Assembly (NCBI RefSeq): GCF_900239345.1
Contig: NZ_OESZ01000043.1
Location: forward strand, 124,001 to 188,000
DNA: 64,000 bases
Direction: 5' to 3'
DNA from: Tenacibaculum dicentrarchi
GTDB taxonomy: Bacteria > Bacteroidota > Bacteroidia > Flavobacteriales > Flavobacteriaceae
The position numbers and the translations under genes are program-made. Within the stretch, counting starts at the first letter, position 1. The number at the start of each line of letters is the position of its first letter. The notes beneath the pieces are model-generated. The model was given only the letters and a program-made list of their open reading frames with translations. It made no database searches and was not told the origin of the DNA. Positions 26,455-34,207 of this stretch are shown one piece after another.

Positions 26455-26479
26455 AAAACAATCATTCTGATTGAGAGTG

Positions 26480-26487
26480 CAAATATA
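26480..26487 (-). promoter_or_regulatory. -7 promoter element of tRNA-Glu copy 1
   Basis: TATATTTG on the minus strand, 25 bases upstream of the mature tRNA. The surrounding 20 or so bases are nearly the same as those before copy 2. Confidence 0.6.
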
Positions 26488-26573
26488 AAATATTATTTTA
26501 CATTTACGGTAATTTTATTATTAATTTTTTGTCTTATTAAAATTATAAATTCTATAAAACATCAATTAAATTG

Positions 26574-26645
26574 TAGTCCGTACGGGAATCGAACCCGTGT
26601 TACATGGATGAAAACCATGCGTCCTAACCCCTAGACGAACGGACC
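26574..26645 (-). tRNA. tRNA-Glu (TTC), copy 2
   Basis: Identical in all 72 bases to copy 1 and separated from it by 119 bases. It has the same anticodon TTC and no encoded CCA, and it has its own promoter. Confidence 0.97.
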
Positions 26646-26674
26646 GTGACAAACAATTTATCTGATTGCGGGTG

Positions 26675-26704
26675 CAAATATACAACTGTTTTTCAATCCT
26701 GCAA
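26675..26704 (-). promoter_or_regulatory. Promoter of tRNA-Glu copy 2 (TTG-N19-TATATTTG)
   Basis: The -33 TTG (26702-26704) and the -7 TATATTTG (26675-26682) are 19 bases apart on the minus strand. The tRNA starts 29 bases downstream. Confidence 0.7.
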
Positions 26705-27018
26705 AACTTTTTGTTATTTTTATTTAAAAAAATTTACATGAATTATTTTAAAAACTAGCAAAAACACACTTAAAAGATTAATAAACAATAAGTTACATGT
26801 ATTTTTAATTTAAATAGAAAAACGTATTATTTTTCATCAATTTCAATACATAAAGTAATTTTAGCTCTTTACCCCTAAATTTTCTCCTACTCCGAGTATT
26901 AAAAAGACTAATAAATTTCTGACTAAACTTACTGTTTTTATCAATTTATATTGACTTAACATTGATGAAAGCTTGTTTAAATTTCATTTTTTAAAAAATA
27001 TCACAGAAAAATAAGGAG
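26705..27018. other. AT-rich intergenic stretch without recognised features
   Basis: About 310 bases between the tRNA-Glu promoter and repeat A copy 2. It is very AT-rich, with stop codons in all frames. I see no coding region, convincing promoter or hairpin with a T run. Confidence 0.6.
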
Positions 27019-27090
27019 TCGCATCCTGATTTGCCATAGTTCTCCTGTTAATGCGATGCTGAAATAAATTCAGCATGACGAGAATTTAGT
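27019..27090 (-). repeat. Dispersed intergenic repeat A, copy 2
   Basis: Reverse-complement copy of 19352-19423, 72 bases, about 92% identical. It contains the perfect hairpin TGCTGAA-TTTAT-TTCAGCA. Confidence 0.85.
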
Positions 27091-27170
27091 CTTTATTTAA
27101 TTTTTAAACAAGTTATAAAGGTTCAGGTTCTATTCTTTTTGTACAGTTCTTAAAAACAAGCACAAATGCC

Positions 27171-27253
27171 TAGCCCCGATTGTAGCAATTGTTTGAGCTC
27201 CTTTTTTGATTTTTTTCAAAAAAGAGCGAGTGCGGAAAGCGGGAAATTGCTTC
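27171..27253 (+). repeat. Dispersed intergenic repeat B, copy 1
   Basis: It begins TAGCCCCGATTGTAG, has a T-rich/A-rich self-complementary middle (CTTTTTTGA... TTTTTTCAAAAAAGAG), and ends GCGGAAAGCGGGAAATTGCT TC. The two ends match the ends of the element at 37778-37848 on the other strand, while the middles differ. This element is a familiar type in flavobacterial intergenic regions. Confidence 0.75.
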
Positions 27254-27283
27254 AAAAAAAAATCCTACCGAAGCAGGATTTTT
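27252..27283 (-). terminator. Terminator after proS
   Basis: On the minus strand AATCCTGC-TTCG-GTAGGATT forms an 8-bp stem with a stable TTCG tetraloop, followed by nine T. It lies 21 bases past the proS stop and abuts repeat B. Confidence 0.88.
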
Positions 27284-27303
27284 TAATAAAATGTATTTTT
27301 ATA

Positions 27304-28782
27304 TTAATATGCCTTGGCAAAAAGCACTTTTTTAGTAGATGGATTTCCTGTAAATACACAGGTTCCTGCCTCTTCTTTGGCATCGTTAGGAATACATCTA
27401 ATAGTTGCTTTGGTAAGGTCTTTAATTTTTTCTTCGGTTTCTTCGGTTCCGTCCCAGTGCGCTAAAACAAAGCCACCCTTGTTTTCAATAACGTCTTTAA
27501 ACTCATCGAAAGTGGTTACTTCGGTAGTATTATTTGCTCTGAAATTCAACGCTCTTTGATATAAGTTGTCTTGGATTTCTTCTAATAAATTAGCGATAAA
27601 ATCAACAACACCATCAATAGCAACGGTTTGTTTTTCAAAAGTATCACGACGAGCCACCTCAACGGTTCCGTTTTGTAAATCACGATTTCCCATTGCTACT
27701 CGCACAGGAACTCCTTTTAATTCGTATTCGGCAAATTTTGCACCTGGTCTGTAAGTATCTCTGGTATCAAACTTTACTGAAACGCCTTTTTTACGTAATT
27801 CTTTTACAATTACATTTACTTTTTCAGAAATTGCTTCTAATTGGTCGTCTCCTTTATATATAGGAACGATTACCACTTGGATTGGTGCTAATTTTGGAGG
27901 TAAAACTAAACCTGCATCATCGGAATGTGTCATTATTAATCCTCCGATTAAACGTGTTGAAACTCCCCAAGAAGTTGCCCAAACGTATTCTTTCTTTCCT
28001 TCTTTTGATGTGTATTTTACATCAAATGCTTTGGCAAAATTCTGCCCTAAAAAGTGAGATGTTCCCGCTTGTAAAGCTTTACCGTCTTGCATTAATGCTT
28101 CAATAGTTAAGGTATCTTCGGCTCCTGCAAAACGTTCGCTTGCTGATTTTGCTCCTTTTATTACAGGCATCGCCATAAAGTCTTGCGCAAAGGTTGCATA
28201 TACTTCTTGCATTTGTTTTGCTTCAGCTACTGCTTCGGTTTTTGTGGCGTGTGCTGTGTGCCCTTCTTGCCATAAAAATTCGGCGGTACGCAAAAATAAA
28301 CGAGTACGCATTTCCCAACGCATTACATTTGCCCATTGGTTTATTAATAATGGTAAGTCACGGTATGACTGAATCCATCCTTTATAGGTGTTCCAAATAA
28401 TTGCTTCGGATGTTGGACGAATTACTAATTCTTCTTCTAATTTTGCATTCGGATCTACTCTTAATTTCCCTTTGTTCTCTGGGTCGTTTTCTAAACGATA
28501 ATGTGTTACAACGGCACATTCTTTCGCAAATCCTTCGGCATTTTTCTCTTCTGCTTCAAATAAACTTTTGGGTACAAGTAATGGGAAATAAGCATTTTCA
28601 TGCCCTGTTTCTTTAAACATTCTATTTAATTCTGCTTGCATGTTTTCCCAAATAGCAAATCCGTAGGGTTTTATAACCATACATCCTCTAACGGCTGAGT
28701 TTTCAGCTAAATCAGCTTTTACCACTAATTCGTTATACCATTTCGAATAATCTTCGTCTCTTTTTGTTAAATGTTTGCTCAT
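27304..28782 (-). CDS. proS: Prolyl-tRNA synthetase, eukaryote/archaea-like type
   Basis: Class II enzyme that charges tRNA-Pro. At 492 residues, starting [20 protein letters not shown] and lacking the INS editing insertion of the long bacterial form, it belongs to the archaeal/eukaryotic-like ProRS type common in Bacteroidota. Motif 2 lies around [31 protein letters not shown], followed by the anticodon-binding domain and the C-terminal zinc-binding-like domain of this type. A TTG six bases upstream is in frame, but ATG at 28782 matches the family. It is monocistronic with a full promoter and a strong terminator. Confidence 0.97.
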   Translation of the reverse strand: MSKHLTKRDEDYSKWYNELVVKADLAENSAVRGCMVIKPYGFAIWENMQAELNRMFKETGHENAYFPLLVPKSLFEAEEKNAEGFAKECAVVTHYRLENDPENKGKLRVDPNAKLEEELVIRPTSEAIIWNTYKGWIQSYRDLPLLINQWANVMRWEMRTRLFLRTAEFLWQEGHTAHATKTEAVAEAKQMQEVYATFAQDFMAMPVIKGAKSASERFAGAEDTLTIEALMQDGKALQAGTSHFLGQNFAKAFDVKYTSKEGKKEYVWATSWGVSTRLIGGLIMTHSDDAGLVLPPKLAPIQVVIVPIYKGDDQLEAISEKVNVIVKELRKKGVSVKFDTRDTYRPGAKFAEYELKGVPVRVAMGNRDLQNGTVEVARRDTFEKQTVAIDGVVDFIANLLEEIQDNLYQRALNFRANNTTEVTTFDEFKDVIENKGGFVLAHWDGTEETEEKIKDLTKATIRCIPNDAKEEAGTCVFTGNPSTKKVLFAKAY

Positions 28783-28834
28783 AATCAAAAGTTTGGCATA
28801 AATATTGTTATATTTTATGCGTAAATTGTCTATG

Positions 28835-28865
28835 CAAAACTACATTAAAAAGGCTACTTGCCCAA
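28835..28865 (-). promoter_or_regulatory. Promoter of proS (TTG-N20-TAGTTTTG)
   Basis: On the minus strand the -33 TTG (28863-28865) and the -7 TAGTTTTG (28835-28842) are 20 bases apart. The ATG is 52 bases downstream. Confidence 0.7.
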
Positions 28866-28928
28866 CAAAGAAATCGTATTTTGTACCCCAGTTTCCCAAT
28901 TAGTTTTTATAACCTTAAATTTTAAGCC

Positions 28929-30089
28929 ATGAAGTTCCAATATAGCCACACCAAGCTTCCTTTTTACCTACTTTTATTATTGATGTCAGCTACAATTGTT
29001 TCATGCGGAACAATGCAAACCGTTGCCAATAATGATGATGGTATTTATGCCGATGACAAACCTATTCAAAAGCCACAACGTACTATTATTGTTGCGAAAA
29101 CTAAAGAATATAAGGCTCCCAAAGAAAACTATTTCACCAAGGAAGTGGAGCGTTTAGGGGTTTTAAATGACACCGATATTTTTACTGATATTGAGCAATA
29201 TGCCTCTGAAGAAGCACCTTTTAATGCTGATCAGGATATTAGAAATGATGATACTCAAAATAACTATACAAATAATGAACCTTGGGGTTACAACAAAAAC
29301 AATAATACCGATGTTGTAATTCATATAAATACAGCACCTCAATGGGGCTATTATAATAATTGGGATGGTTATTACGGAGTAAATTACAACAGACCTTGGT
29401 GGCGTTCAAGACATTATGCCTACGGAAATTTTTATAATTACGGGTTTTATAACCGTGGTTATTATGGAATGAATTATTATAACAACCCTTATTATTACCC
29501 ATACTACAGACGCAACTATTACAGTAACTATAACCGTTATTACAGCCGTCACAACGGTTCGAATCCTTACAGAAGTTACAGAGCTGCATCAAAATATAGA
29601 AGAATTGCAACCACTTCAAGAAGAAATACAAAAAGCTATAGAAGAAATACAAATGCTAGTAGAAACAATCGTTCATACAGAAATATAAGAGGTTCTAAAA
29701 ATACTAGAAATACGACCAATACAAGAAACACCCGGAACACTAGAAATACACGAACAACTCGTGGTAATTCTACTAGAAAATACACACCTTCTAGAAATGC
29801 CAATAAAATAAACCGCAATACAAGAAGTACTCGAACAACTAAAAACTCTCGCAGTAATTCAACGTATTCAAGAAGAAACAGTAATAACAATACTAAAAGT
29901 TATAACAGACCAACAACATCAAGAAACTCTCGCAGTAATTCAACGTATTCAAGAAGAAATAGTAATAACAATACTAAAAGTTATAACAGACCAACAACAT
30001 CAAGAAACTCTCGCAGTAATTCAACGTATTCAAGAAGAAATAGTAATAGGTCGTCTAACAGCAGAAGTTCAACTAATAACAGACGCTAA
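28929..30089 (+). CDS. Low-complexity Asn/Arg/Tyr-rich lipoprotein with 27-residue repeats
   Basis: A 386-residue predicted lipoprotein: the signal peptide ends VSC, with the lipidated Cys at residue 26. An acidic segment (30-130) is followed by a Tyr/Asn/Arg-rich stretch (about 135-220, many YY and NY pairs). The very basic, Ser/Thr/Arg/Asn-rich tail has short RNT repeats and then about 2.6 copies of a 27-residue unit beginning SRNSRSNSTYSRRNSNNN. No catalytic motif is present. It is likely an envelope or surface-exposed structural protein that may bind polyanions. It lies 36 bases before a FadL-like porin gene, so an operon is likely. Confidence 0.75.
   Translation: MKFQYSHTKLPFYLLLLLMSATIVSCGTMQTVANNDDGIYADDKPIQKPQRTIIVAKTKEYKAPKENYFTKEVERLGVLNDTDIFTDIEQYASEEAPFNADQDIRNDDTQNNYTNNEPWGYNKNNNTDVVIHINTAPQWGYYNNWDGYYGVNYNRPWWRSRHYAYGNFYNYGFYNRGYYGMNYYNNPYYYPYYRRNYYSNYNRYYSRHNGSNPYRSYRAASKYRRIATTSRRNTKSYRRNTNASRNNRSYRNIRGSKNTRNTTNTRNTRNTRNTRTTRGNSTRKYTPSRNANKINRNTRSTRTTKNSRSNSTYSRRNSNNNTKSYNRPTTSRNSRSNSTYSRRNSNNNTKSYNRPTTSRNSRSNSTYSRRNSNRSSNSRSSTNNRR
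29838..30049 (+). repeat. 81-bp tandem repeat inside the lipoprotein gene
   Basis: Units at 29838-29918, 29919-29999 and a partial third at 30000 to about 30049. They are nearly identical in DNA, in phase with the codons (27 residues each), and identical in protein over most of their length. Confidence 0.9.
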
Positions 30090-30125
30090 TTTTCTAAATC
30101 AGTTTTACAACTAATTAACAAAAAA

Positions 30126-31514
30126 ATGAAACGAATTTTAACTTTTGCGATACTTATCGCTAGTACATATACTGGTTTTTCACAATCATTAAATTACAAC
30201 GAATTAGGAACTTTGTTTTCAGGAGATGATACTAACGGAACGGCTCGTTTTGAAGCAATGAGTGGCGCTTTTGGTGCATTAGGTGGTGATATTTCTGCTA
30301 TAGGGATTAACCCTGCAGGTGCTGTTGTTAGTCGAAAAAGTGTTGTGTCGGCAACTTTAAGTAATCGAAATACCGCCTACTCTTCTATGTATTATGGCAA
30401 TAAAGCCAATACCGAAAACGCTGAATTTAACCTGAGTCAAGCTGGCGCAATTTTAACTTTTGATAGCGCTTATAATTCTAATTGGAATCGGTTTGCGCTA
30501 AGTGTTAATTATCGAATAAAAAAAGATTTTAACAGTGCTTATAACGCTCAAGGAAATAGTAGCGATGCGTATTTTACAGAACATCTTACCGATCCTTCTA
30601 TCATTTTTGACTATCCTCAAGAACAGTTTATAGAAAACGAAACCACTGGAAAAAGTAGCGTTTACAGCTTCGGATTTTCTGCCGTTCATTTGAATAAATT
30701 ATCTGTTGGAGCTACCTTAAATTTTCATAAAATTAATTTCACCCAACTTATTAAACTTAATGAGTTTAATAACGATACCGACGGAAACACCTTAGATGCC
30801 TTTAATGTTCAAGATAGTTCTTTTGATTCGAATGGTTTTTCGTTAAATGTTGGGTTTATTTATAAGTTTAATCAAAATTTACGTTTAGGATTGGCTTTTG
30901 AAACACCTACCTGGTATTATGAAATTTATGAAAATAGTAATTTAGTACCTTATGATAAAGATGATTTTGTATATCAAAATTACAAAGGATATTTTGATTT
31001 AAAAACACCTAACATTAATAATGGAGAGCGTTTAGAAAGCGATAATCCTTTTCAAGAAAATGTTTACCGCTTTAAAACTCCTAGCAGAATTACCGCTAGT
31101 GGCGCATACGTTTTTGGTAAAAAAGGATTAATTAGTATTGATTATACCTATAAAAATTACAAAAACATCAAATTTAGTGATGGTAATTTTTCTGTAGAAA
31201 ATGACAATTTTAACAATAATTATCGAAATACACACGCTTTAAATATTGGTACAGAATGGCGTTTTGATAACATAAGTATTCGTGGTGGTTACCATTATGA
31301 AAAAAATCCAAACCTTATTTTAGGTGGCAATACAAATAAAGATAATTTAAGCGGTTTTTCAACAGGTTTAGGTTATAATTTTGGAAACACAAAAATAGAT
31401 TTAGCCTACTCTAAACAGCAAAGAAAGCAATTTTACACCATCTATAACACTGGCGATTTAACTACAGATAACAAAACATCTAAAATTTCAGCAACGCTAA
31501 CCTTTAATTTATAA
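30126..31514 (+). CDS. OmpP1/FadL/TodX-type outer-membrane transporter
   Basis: A 462-residue outer-membrane protein, probably a 14-strand barrel for hydrophobic compounds such as long-chain fatty acids. The signal peptide ends TGFSQ at about residue 20. The N-terminal part TARFEAMSGAFGALGGDISAIGINPAG is the family hallmark, in which an NPA motif forms the plug. The C-terminus TSKISATLTFNL is a normal barrel end. It follows the repeat lipoprotein gene and has a terminator. The substrate is inferred from the family only. Confidence 0.9.
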   Translation: MKRILTFAILIASTYTGFSQSLNYNELGTLFSGDDTNGTARFEAMSGAFGALGGDISAIGINPAGAVVSRKSVVSATLSNRNTAYSSMYYGNKANTENAEFNLSQAGAILTFDSAYNSNWNRFALSVNYRIKKDFNSAYNAQGNSSDAYFTEHLTDPSIIFDYPQEQFIENETTGKSSVYSFGFSAVHLNKLSVGATLNFHKINFTQLIKLNEFNNDTDGNTLDAFNVQDSSFDSNGFSLNVGFIYKFNQNLRLGLAFETPTWYYEIYENSNLVPYDKDDFVYQNYKGYFDLKTPNINNGERLESDNPFQENVYRFKTPSRITASGAYVFGKKGLISIDYTYKNYKNIKFSDGNFSVENDNFNNNYRNTHALNIGTEWRFDNISIRGGYHYEKNPNLILGGNTNKDNLSGFSTGLGYNFGNTKIDLAYSKQQRKQFYTIYNTGDLTTDNKTSKISATLTFNL

Positions 31515-31538
31515 ACACAAGCATTACAGCTTATATTC

Positions 31539-31564
31539 AAATCCTGCTTTTGCAGGATTTTTTA
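31539..31564 (+). terminator. Terminator after the FadL-like gene
   Basis: Perfect 9-bp stem AAATCCTGC / GCAGGATTT with a TTTT loop and a T run. Confidence 0.88.
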
Positions 31565-31590
31565 TATACATATATCTCAGTTTTTTACCG

Positions 31591-31598
31591 TAATTTTG
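31591..31598 (+). promoter_or_regulatory. -7 promoter element of the NifU-like gene
   Basis: TAATTTTG matches TAnnTTTG and ends 18 bases before the ATG at 31617. It overlaps an in-frame TTG at 31596, which argues against that codon as the translation start. Confidence 0.6.
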
Positions 31599-31616
31599 CA
31601 CTTCATTTCACAACTT

Positions 31617-32510
31617 ATGAGCACGATAAAAATACGTATACAAGAAACCAATAACGAAACTATTTTAAAATTTACAAGCAGTACAATTTTAGTAAACGGC
31701 GGTAGTTATGAGTTTAATAATATAGACGAAGCTAAAAACTCACCTTTAGCACAACAACTTTTTTACCTTCCTTTTGTAAAAAAAATACTAATTACTGCTA
31801 ATTTCATCGCAGTTCAGCGTTATGATATTGTGCAGTGGGAAGACGTAGAAGAAGAATTGCGTGAACAAATTGAAAGCTATTTACAAGATGGTAACAAATT
31901 AGTAGAAGAAGTAAATACTAAAAAAGAAGCTGTTGAAGTATATGCCGAAGTTACTCCTAACCCTGCGGTTATGAAATTTGGTTCAAATAAAGCACTTACT
32001 CAAACAGATGTTGAGTTTAAAAATATCGAAGAAGCTAGTAAATCATCGCCTTTAGCGCAAGAATTATTCGGATTTCCGTTTGTAAAAGAAATTTTTATTT
32101 CTGAAAATTACGTGTCTATTACAAAATATGACATGATTGAATGGAATGAAGTACACCAAGAAATTCGCTCTTTTATTAGAACTTATATTCAAGAAGGAAA
32201 AATAATTATAAAAGAACTTCCTAAGCAACAAACCAAAGAAAATGTTGAAATTCCGAAGGAAGATTTAACAGCTACAGAAGCTGAAATTGTTGCTATTTTA
32301 GATGAATATATTAAACCAGCCGTAGCCTCTGATGGTGGGAATATTGCCTTTCAATCGTACAATAAAGATACTAAAATAGTTAGTGTAATATTACAAGGTG
32401 CTTGTAGCGGTTGCCCTTCATCAACGGTAACTTTAAAAAATGGTATTGAAACTATGCTTAAAGATATGCTACCTAATAAAATTAATCAAGTAGTTGCTAT
32501 TAACGGATAA
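31617..32510 (+). CDS. NifU-like Fe-S scaffold/carrier with duplicated Nfu N-domain
   Basis: A 297-residue cytoplasmic protein that carries and delivers Fe-S clusters. It holds two tandem Nfu N-terminal domains (about residues 12-98 and 112-200, sharing SPLAQ-LF-PFVK-I and a YD-I-W-EV pattern). A C-terminal NifU domain (about 220-297) has the cluster-binding CSGC motif at C263 and C266. The ATG at 31617 was chosen because the promoter element overlaps the only upstream alternative. ubiE and porT follow at 12 and 1 bases, so the three genes form an operon. Confidence 0.93.
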   Translation: MSTIKIRIQETNNETILKFTSSTILVNGGSYEFNNIDEAKNSPLAQQLFYLPFVKKILITANFIAVQRYDIVQWEDVEEELREQIESYLQDGNKLVEEVNTKKEAVEVYAEVTPNPAVMKFGSNKALTQTDVEFKNIEEASKSSPLAQELFGFPFVKEIFISENYVSITKYDMIEWNEVHQEIRSFIRTYIQEGKIIIKELPKQQTKENVEIPKEDLTATEAEIVAILDEYIKPAVASDGGNIAFQSYNKDTKIVSVILQGACSGCPSSTVTLKNGIETMLKDMLPNKINQVVAING

Positions 32511-32522
32511 TTTATAAAAAAA

Positions 32523-33251
32523 ATGTCTAAAACAATCAAACCATACAAAGATTCTGACTTAGGAAAAAAAGAACAAGTAGCTAAAATGTTTGACAATATT
32601 TCTGAAGATTACGACGGATTAAACCGTGTTATCTCTTTAGGGATTGATGTTAGCTGGCGAAAAAAAGTAGTAAAATTAATAGGCGAAAATAATCCTAAAA
32701 AAATTTTAGATATCGCTACTGGTACTGGTGACTTAGCTTTAATGATGGCAGATTTAAACCCTGATAAAATTGTAGGTTTAGATATTTCTGCAGGAATGTT
32801 AGAAGTTGGTAAGCAAAAAATTGCCAAAGCTAATTTAACCGATAAAATAGAAATGATTGTTGGTGATAGCGAAAAAATGCCTTTTGAAAACAATACTTTT
32901 GATGCAATAACAGTTTCTTTTGGAGTTAGAAATTTTGAAAACCTAAATAAAGGATTAACTGAAATATACCGTATTTTAAAACCTGGAGGTAAATTTGTAG
33001 TCTTAGAAACCTCTAACCCTACTAAATTTCCCTTTAAACAAGGATATCAATTTCACACTAATATTTTACTACCTATTATCGGAAAATTATTTTCAAAAGA
33101 TAAAGTAGCATATTCTTATTTATCAGAAAGTGCAAATTCTTTTCCTTTTGGTGAAGCTTTTAACAATATTTTACAAAAAAATGGGTTTAAGAATGTAAAT
33201 AATTTACCTGTAACTTTTGGAGTTGCATCAATTTACACCGCTTTTAAATAA
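32523..33251 (+). CDS. ubiE: Demethylmenaquinone methyltransferase
   Basis: A 242-residue SAM-dependent methyltransferase for the last step of menaquinone synthesis (also called MenG). The SAM motif [13 protein letters not shown] is at 61-73, followed by the UbiE signatures [16 protein letters not shown] and [16 protein letters not shown], and [13 protein letters not shown]. It has the usual length. It sits between the NifU-like gene and porT, one base from the latter. Since this phylum makes menaquinone and not ubiquinone, only the menaquinone activity is expected. Confidence 0.96.
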   Translation: MSKTIKPYKDSDLGKKEQVAKMFDNISEDYDGLNRVISLGIDVSWRKKVVKLIGENNPKKILDIATGTGDLALMMADLNPDKIVGLDISAGMLEVGKQKIAKANLTDKIEMIVGDSEKMPFENNTFDAITVSFGVRNFENLNKGLTEIYRILKPGGKFVVLETSNPTKFPFKQGYQFHTNILLPIIGKLFSKDKVAYSYLSESANSFPFGEAFNNILQKNGFKNVNNLPVTFGVASIYTAFK

Positions 33252-33252
33252 T

Positions 33253-33954
33253 ATGTTAAAAAAAATTTTACTTTTCGCATTTTTCGGATTTTTTACCCTA
33301 TGCCTTCGGGCACAACGTGAGAAAATATTAAATCTACCTAGTTTTGATAAACATATTTTTCATTATGGTTTTTACTTAGGGGTAAACAATAATGGCTATA
33401 AAGTGAGCTATAAACCTAGCTCTTTTAAAAATGCTGAAGTTGAAGTGTCAAGTTCTGTAGGCTTTAACGTTGGTTTAATTGCCGATTTAAAATTACACAA
33501 CAATCTTAATTTACGATTTGAACCAGGGTTAATGTCAAATACAAAAACATTATTTTTTAAGCATATTCCTGGAACAGAAAATATACATACTAGAGAAGTT
33601 AGTGCTACCTATTTGCACTTGCCTTTGCTACTAAAAATGAGTACTAATAGGCTTAATAACATACGTCCTTATGTATTAGGAGGAATATCGTATGATTATA
33701 ACTTTTCTAGTAATGAAAAAAATAGTGATGATAATGCCGTTGGTGAATTTAGAACTACCACTAGTAATGTGCTTTACGAAATAGGTATTGGTATTGACCT
33801 CTATTTAAGTTACTTTAAATTATCACCTTCTATTAGAGGTATTTTCGCTATTAATAATGAACTCATACCCGATAACAATTCACCTAGTCAATGGACAGAC
33901 CCCGTTGATTACTTAGGAACACGAGGCGTATTTTTACACCTATCATTTGAATAA
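33253..33954 (+). CDS. porT: PorT/SprT-type outer-membrane protein of the type IX secretion system
   Basis: A 233-residue outer-membrane beta-barrel, matching the length of PorT/SprT, a component needed for type IX secretion and, in gliding species, motility. The start at 33253 begins the signal peptide MLKKILLFAFFGFFTLCLRAQ; an upstream in-frame start lies inside ubiE. Features typical of the family include FHYGFYLGVNNNGYKVSYKP, FEPGLM, TYLHLPLLLKMSTNR and YVLGGISYDYNF. Linkage directly after ubiE is also typical of Flavobacteriia. A strong terminator follows. Other T9SS genes and CTD-bearing cargo proteins are not in the window. Confidence 0.82.
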   Translation: MLKKILLFAFFGFFTLCLRAQREKILNLPSFDKHIFHYGFYLGVNNNGYKVSYKPSSFKNAEVEVSSSVGFNVGLIADLKLHNNLNLRFEPGLMSNTKTLFFKHIPGTENIHTREVSATYLHLPLLLKMSTNRLNNIRPYVLGGISYDYNFSSNEKNSDDNAVGEFRTTTSNVLYEIGIGIDLYLSYFKLSPSIRGIFAINNELIPDNNSPSQWTDPVDYLGTRGVFLHLSFE

Positions 33955-33956
33955 TT

Positions 33957-33991
33957 AAAAAGCCACTGTTAATATTAACAGTGGCTTTTTT
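33957..33991 (+). terminator. Terminator after porT
   Basis: Long perfect palindrome with half site AAAAAGCCACTGTTAAT, followed by a T run, immediately after the porT stop. Confidence 0.9.
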
Positions 33992-33994
33992 GTA

Positions 33995-34018
33995 AAGATA
34001 GAAGTCCCCCGAAATCTA
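33995..34018 (+). repeat. 24-bp direct repeat, copy 1
   Basis: It contains GATAGAAGTCCCCCGAAATC and is identical over 24 bases to 34123-34146. It starts just after the porT terminator. Confidence 0.9.
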
Positions 34019-34064
34019 CCTTACTTATTAGACACTTATTTTACTTATAAGTCACATATAATAA

Positions 34065-34095
34065 CAAAAAAATGACCATCGATAAGATGGTCATT
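34065..34095 (-). terminator. Terminator after the MscS-like gene
   Basis: Perfect 10-bp stem AATGACCATC / GATGGTCATT with a 5-base loop. On the minus strand it is followed by seven T. It lies between the two 24-bp direct repeats. A second hairpin (GATAAAGA / TCTTTATC, 34098-34119) precedes it on the same strand. Confidence 0.85.
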
Positions 34096-34122
34096 ATGAT
34101 AAAGAACAATGTCTTTATCTAT

Positions 34123-34146
34123 AAGATAGAAGTCCCCCGAAATCTA
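34123..34146 (+). repeat. 24-bp direct repeat, copy 2
   Basis: Identical to 33995-34018. In this copy GATAGA and TCTATC can pair around a 12-base C/A-rich loop, giving a small stem-loop. Confidence 0.9.
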
Positions 34147-34207
34147 TCATGTTTATTTATTTTTATAATAAAAATGAAAGCAAATATAAGATAAAAAAGC
34201 AATTAGC

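Noticed and set aside
27166..27465. 99-codon plus-strand open frame from repeat B into the proS 3' end
   Set aside because: Its first part is the intergenic repeat and its second part is antisense to proS; no family resemblance.
29239..29890. Open frames antisense to the repeat lipoprotein gene
   Set aside because: They translate to low-complexity Cys/Asn/Tyr- or Leu/Val-rich sequence that simply mirrors the repeats of the sense strand.
33995..34146. Two identical 24-bp repeats as a possible CRISPR array
   Set aside because: There are only two copies, 104 bases apart, the intervening sequence contains terminator hairpins, and no cas genes are present.
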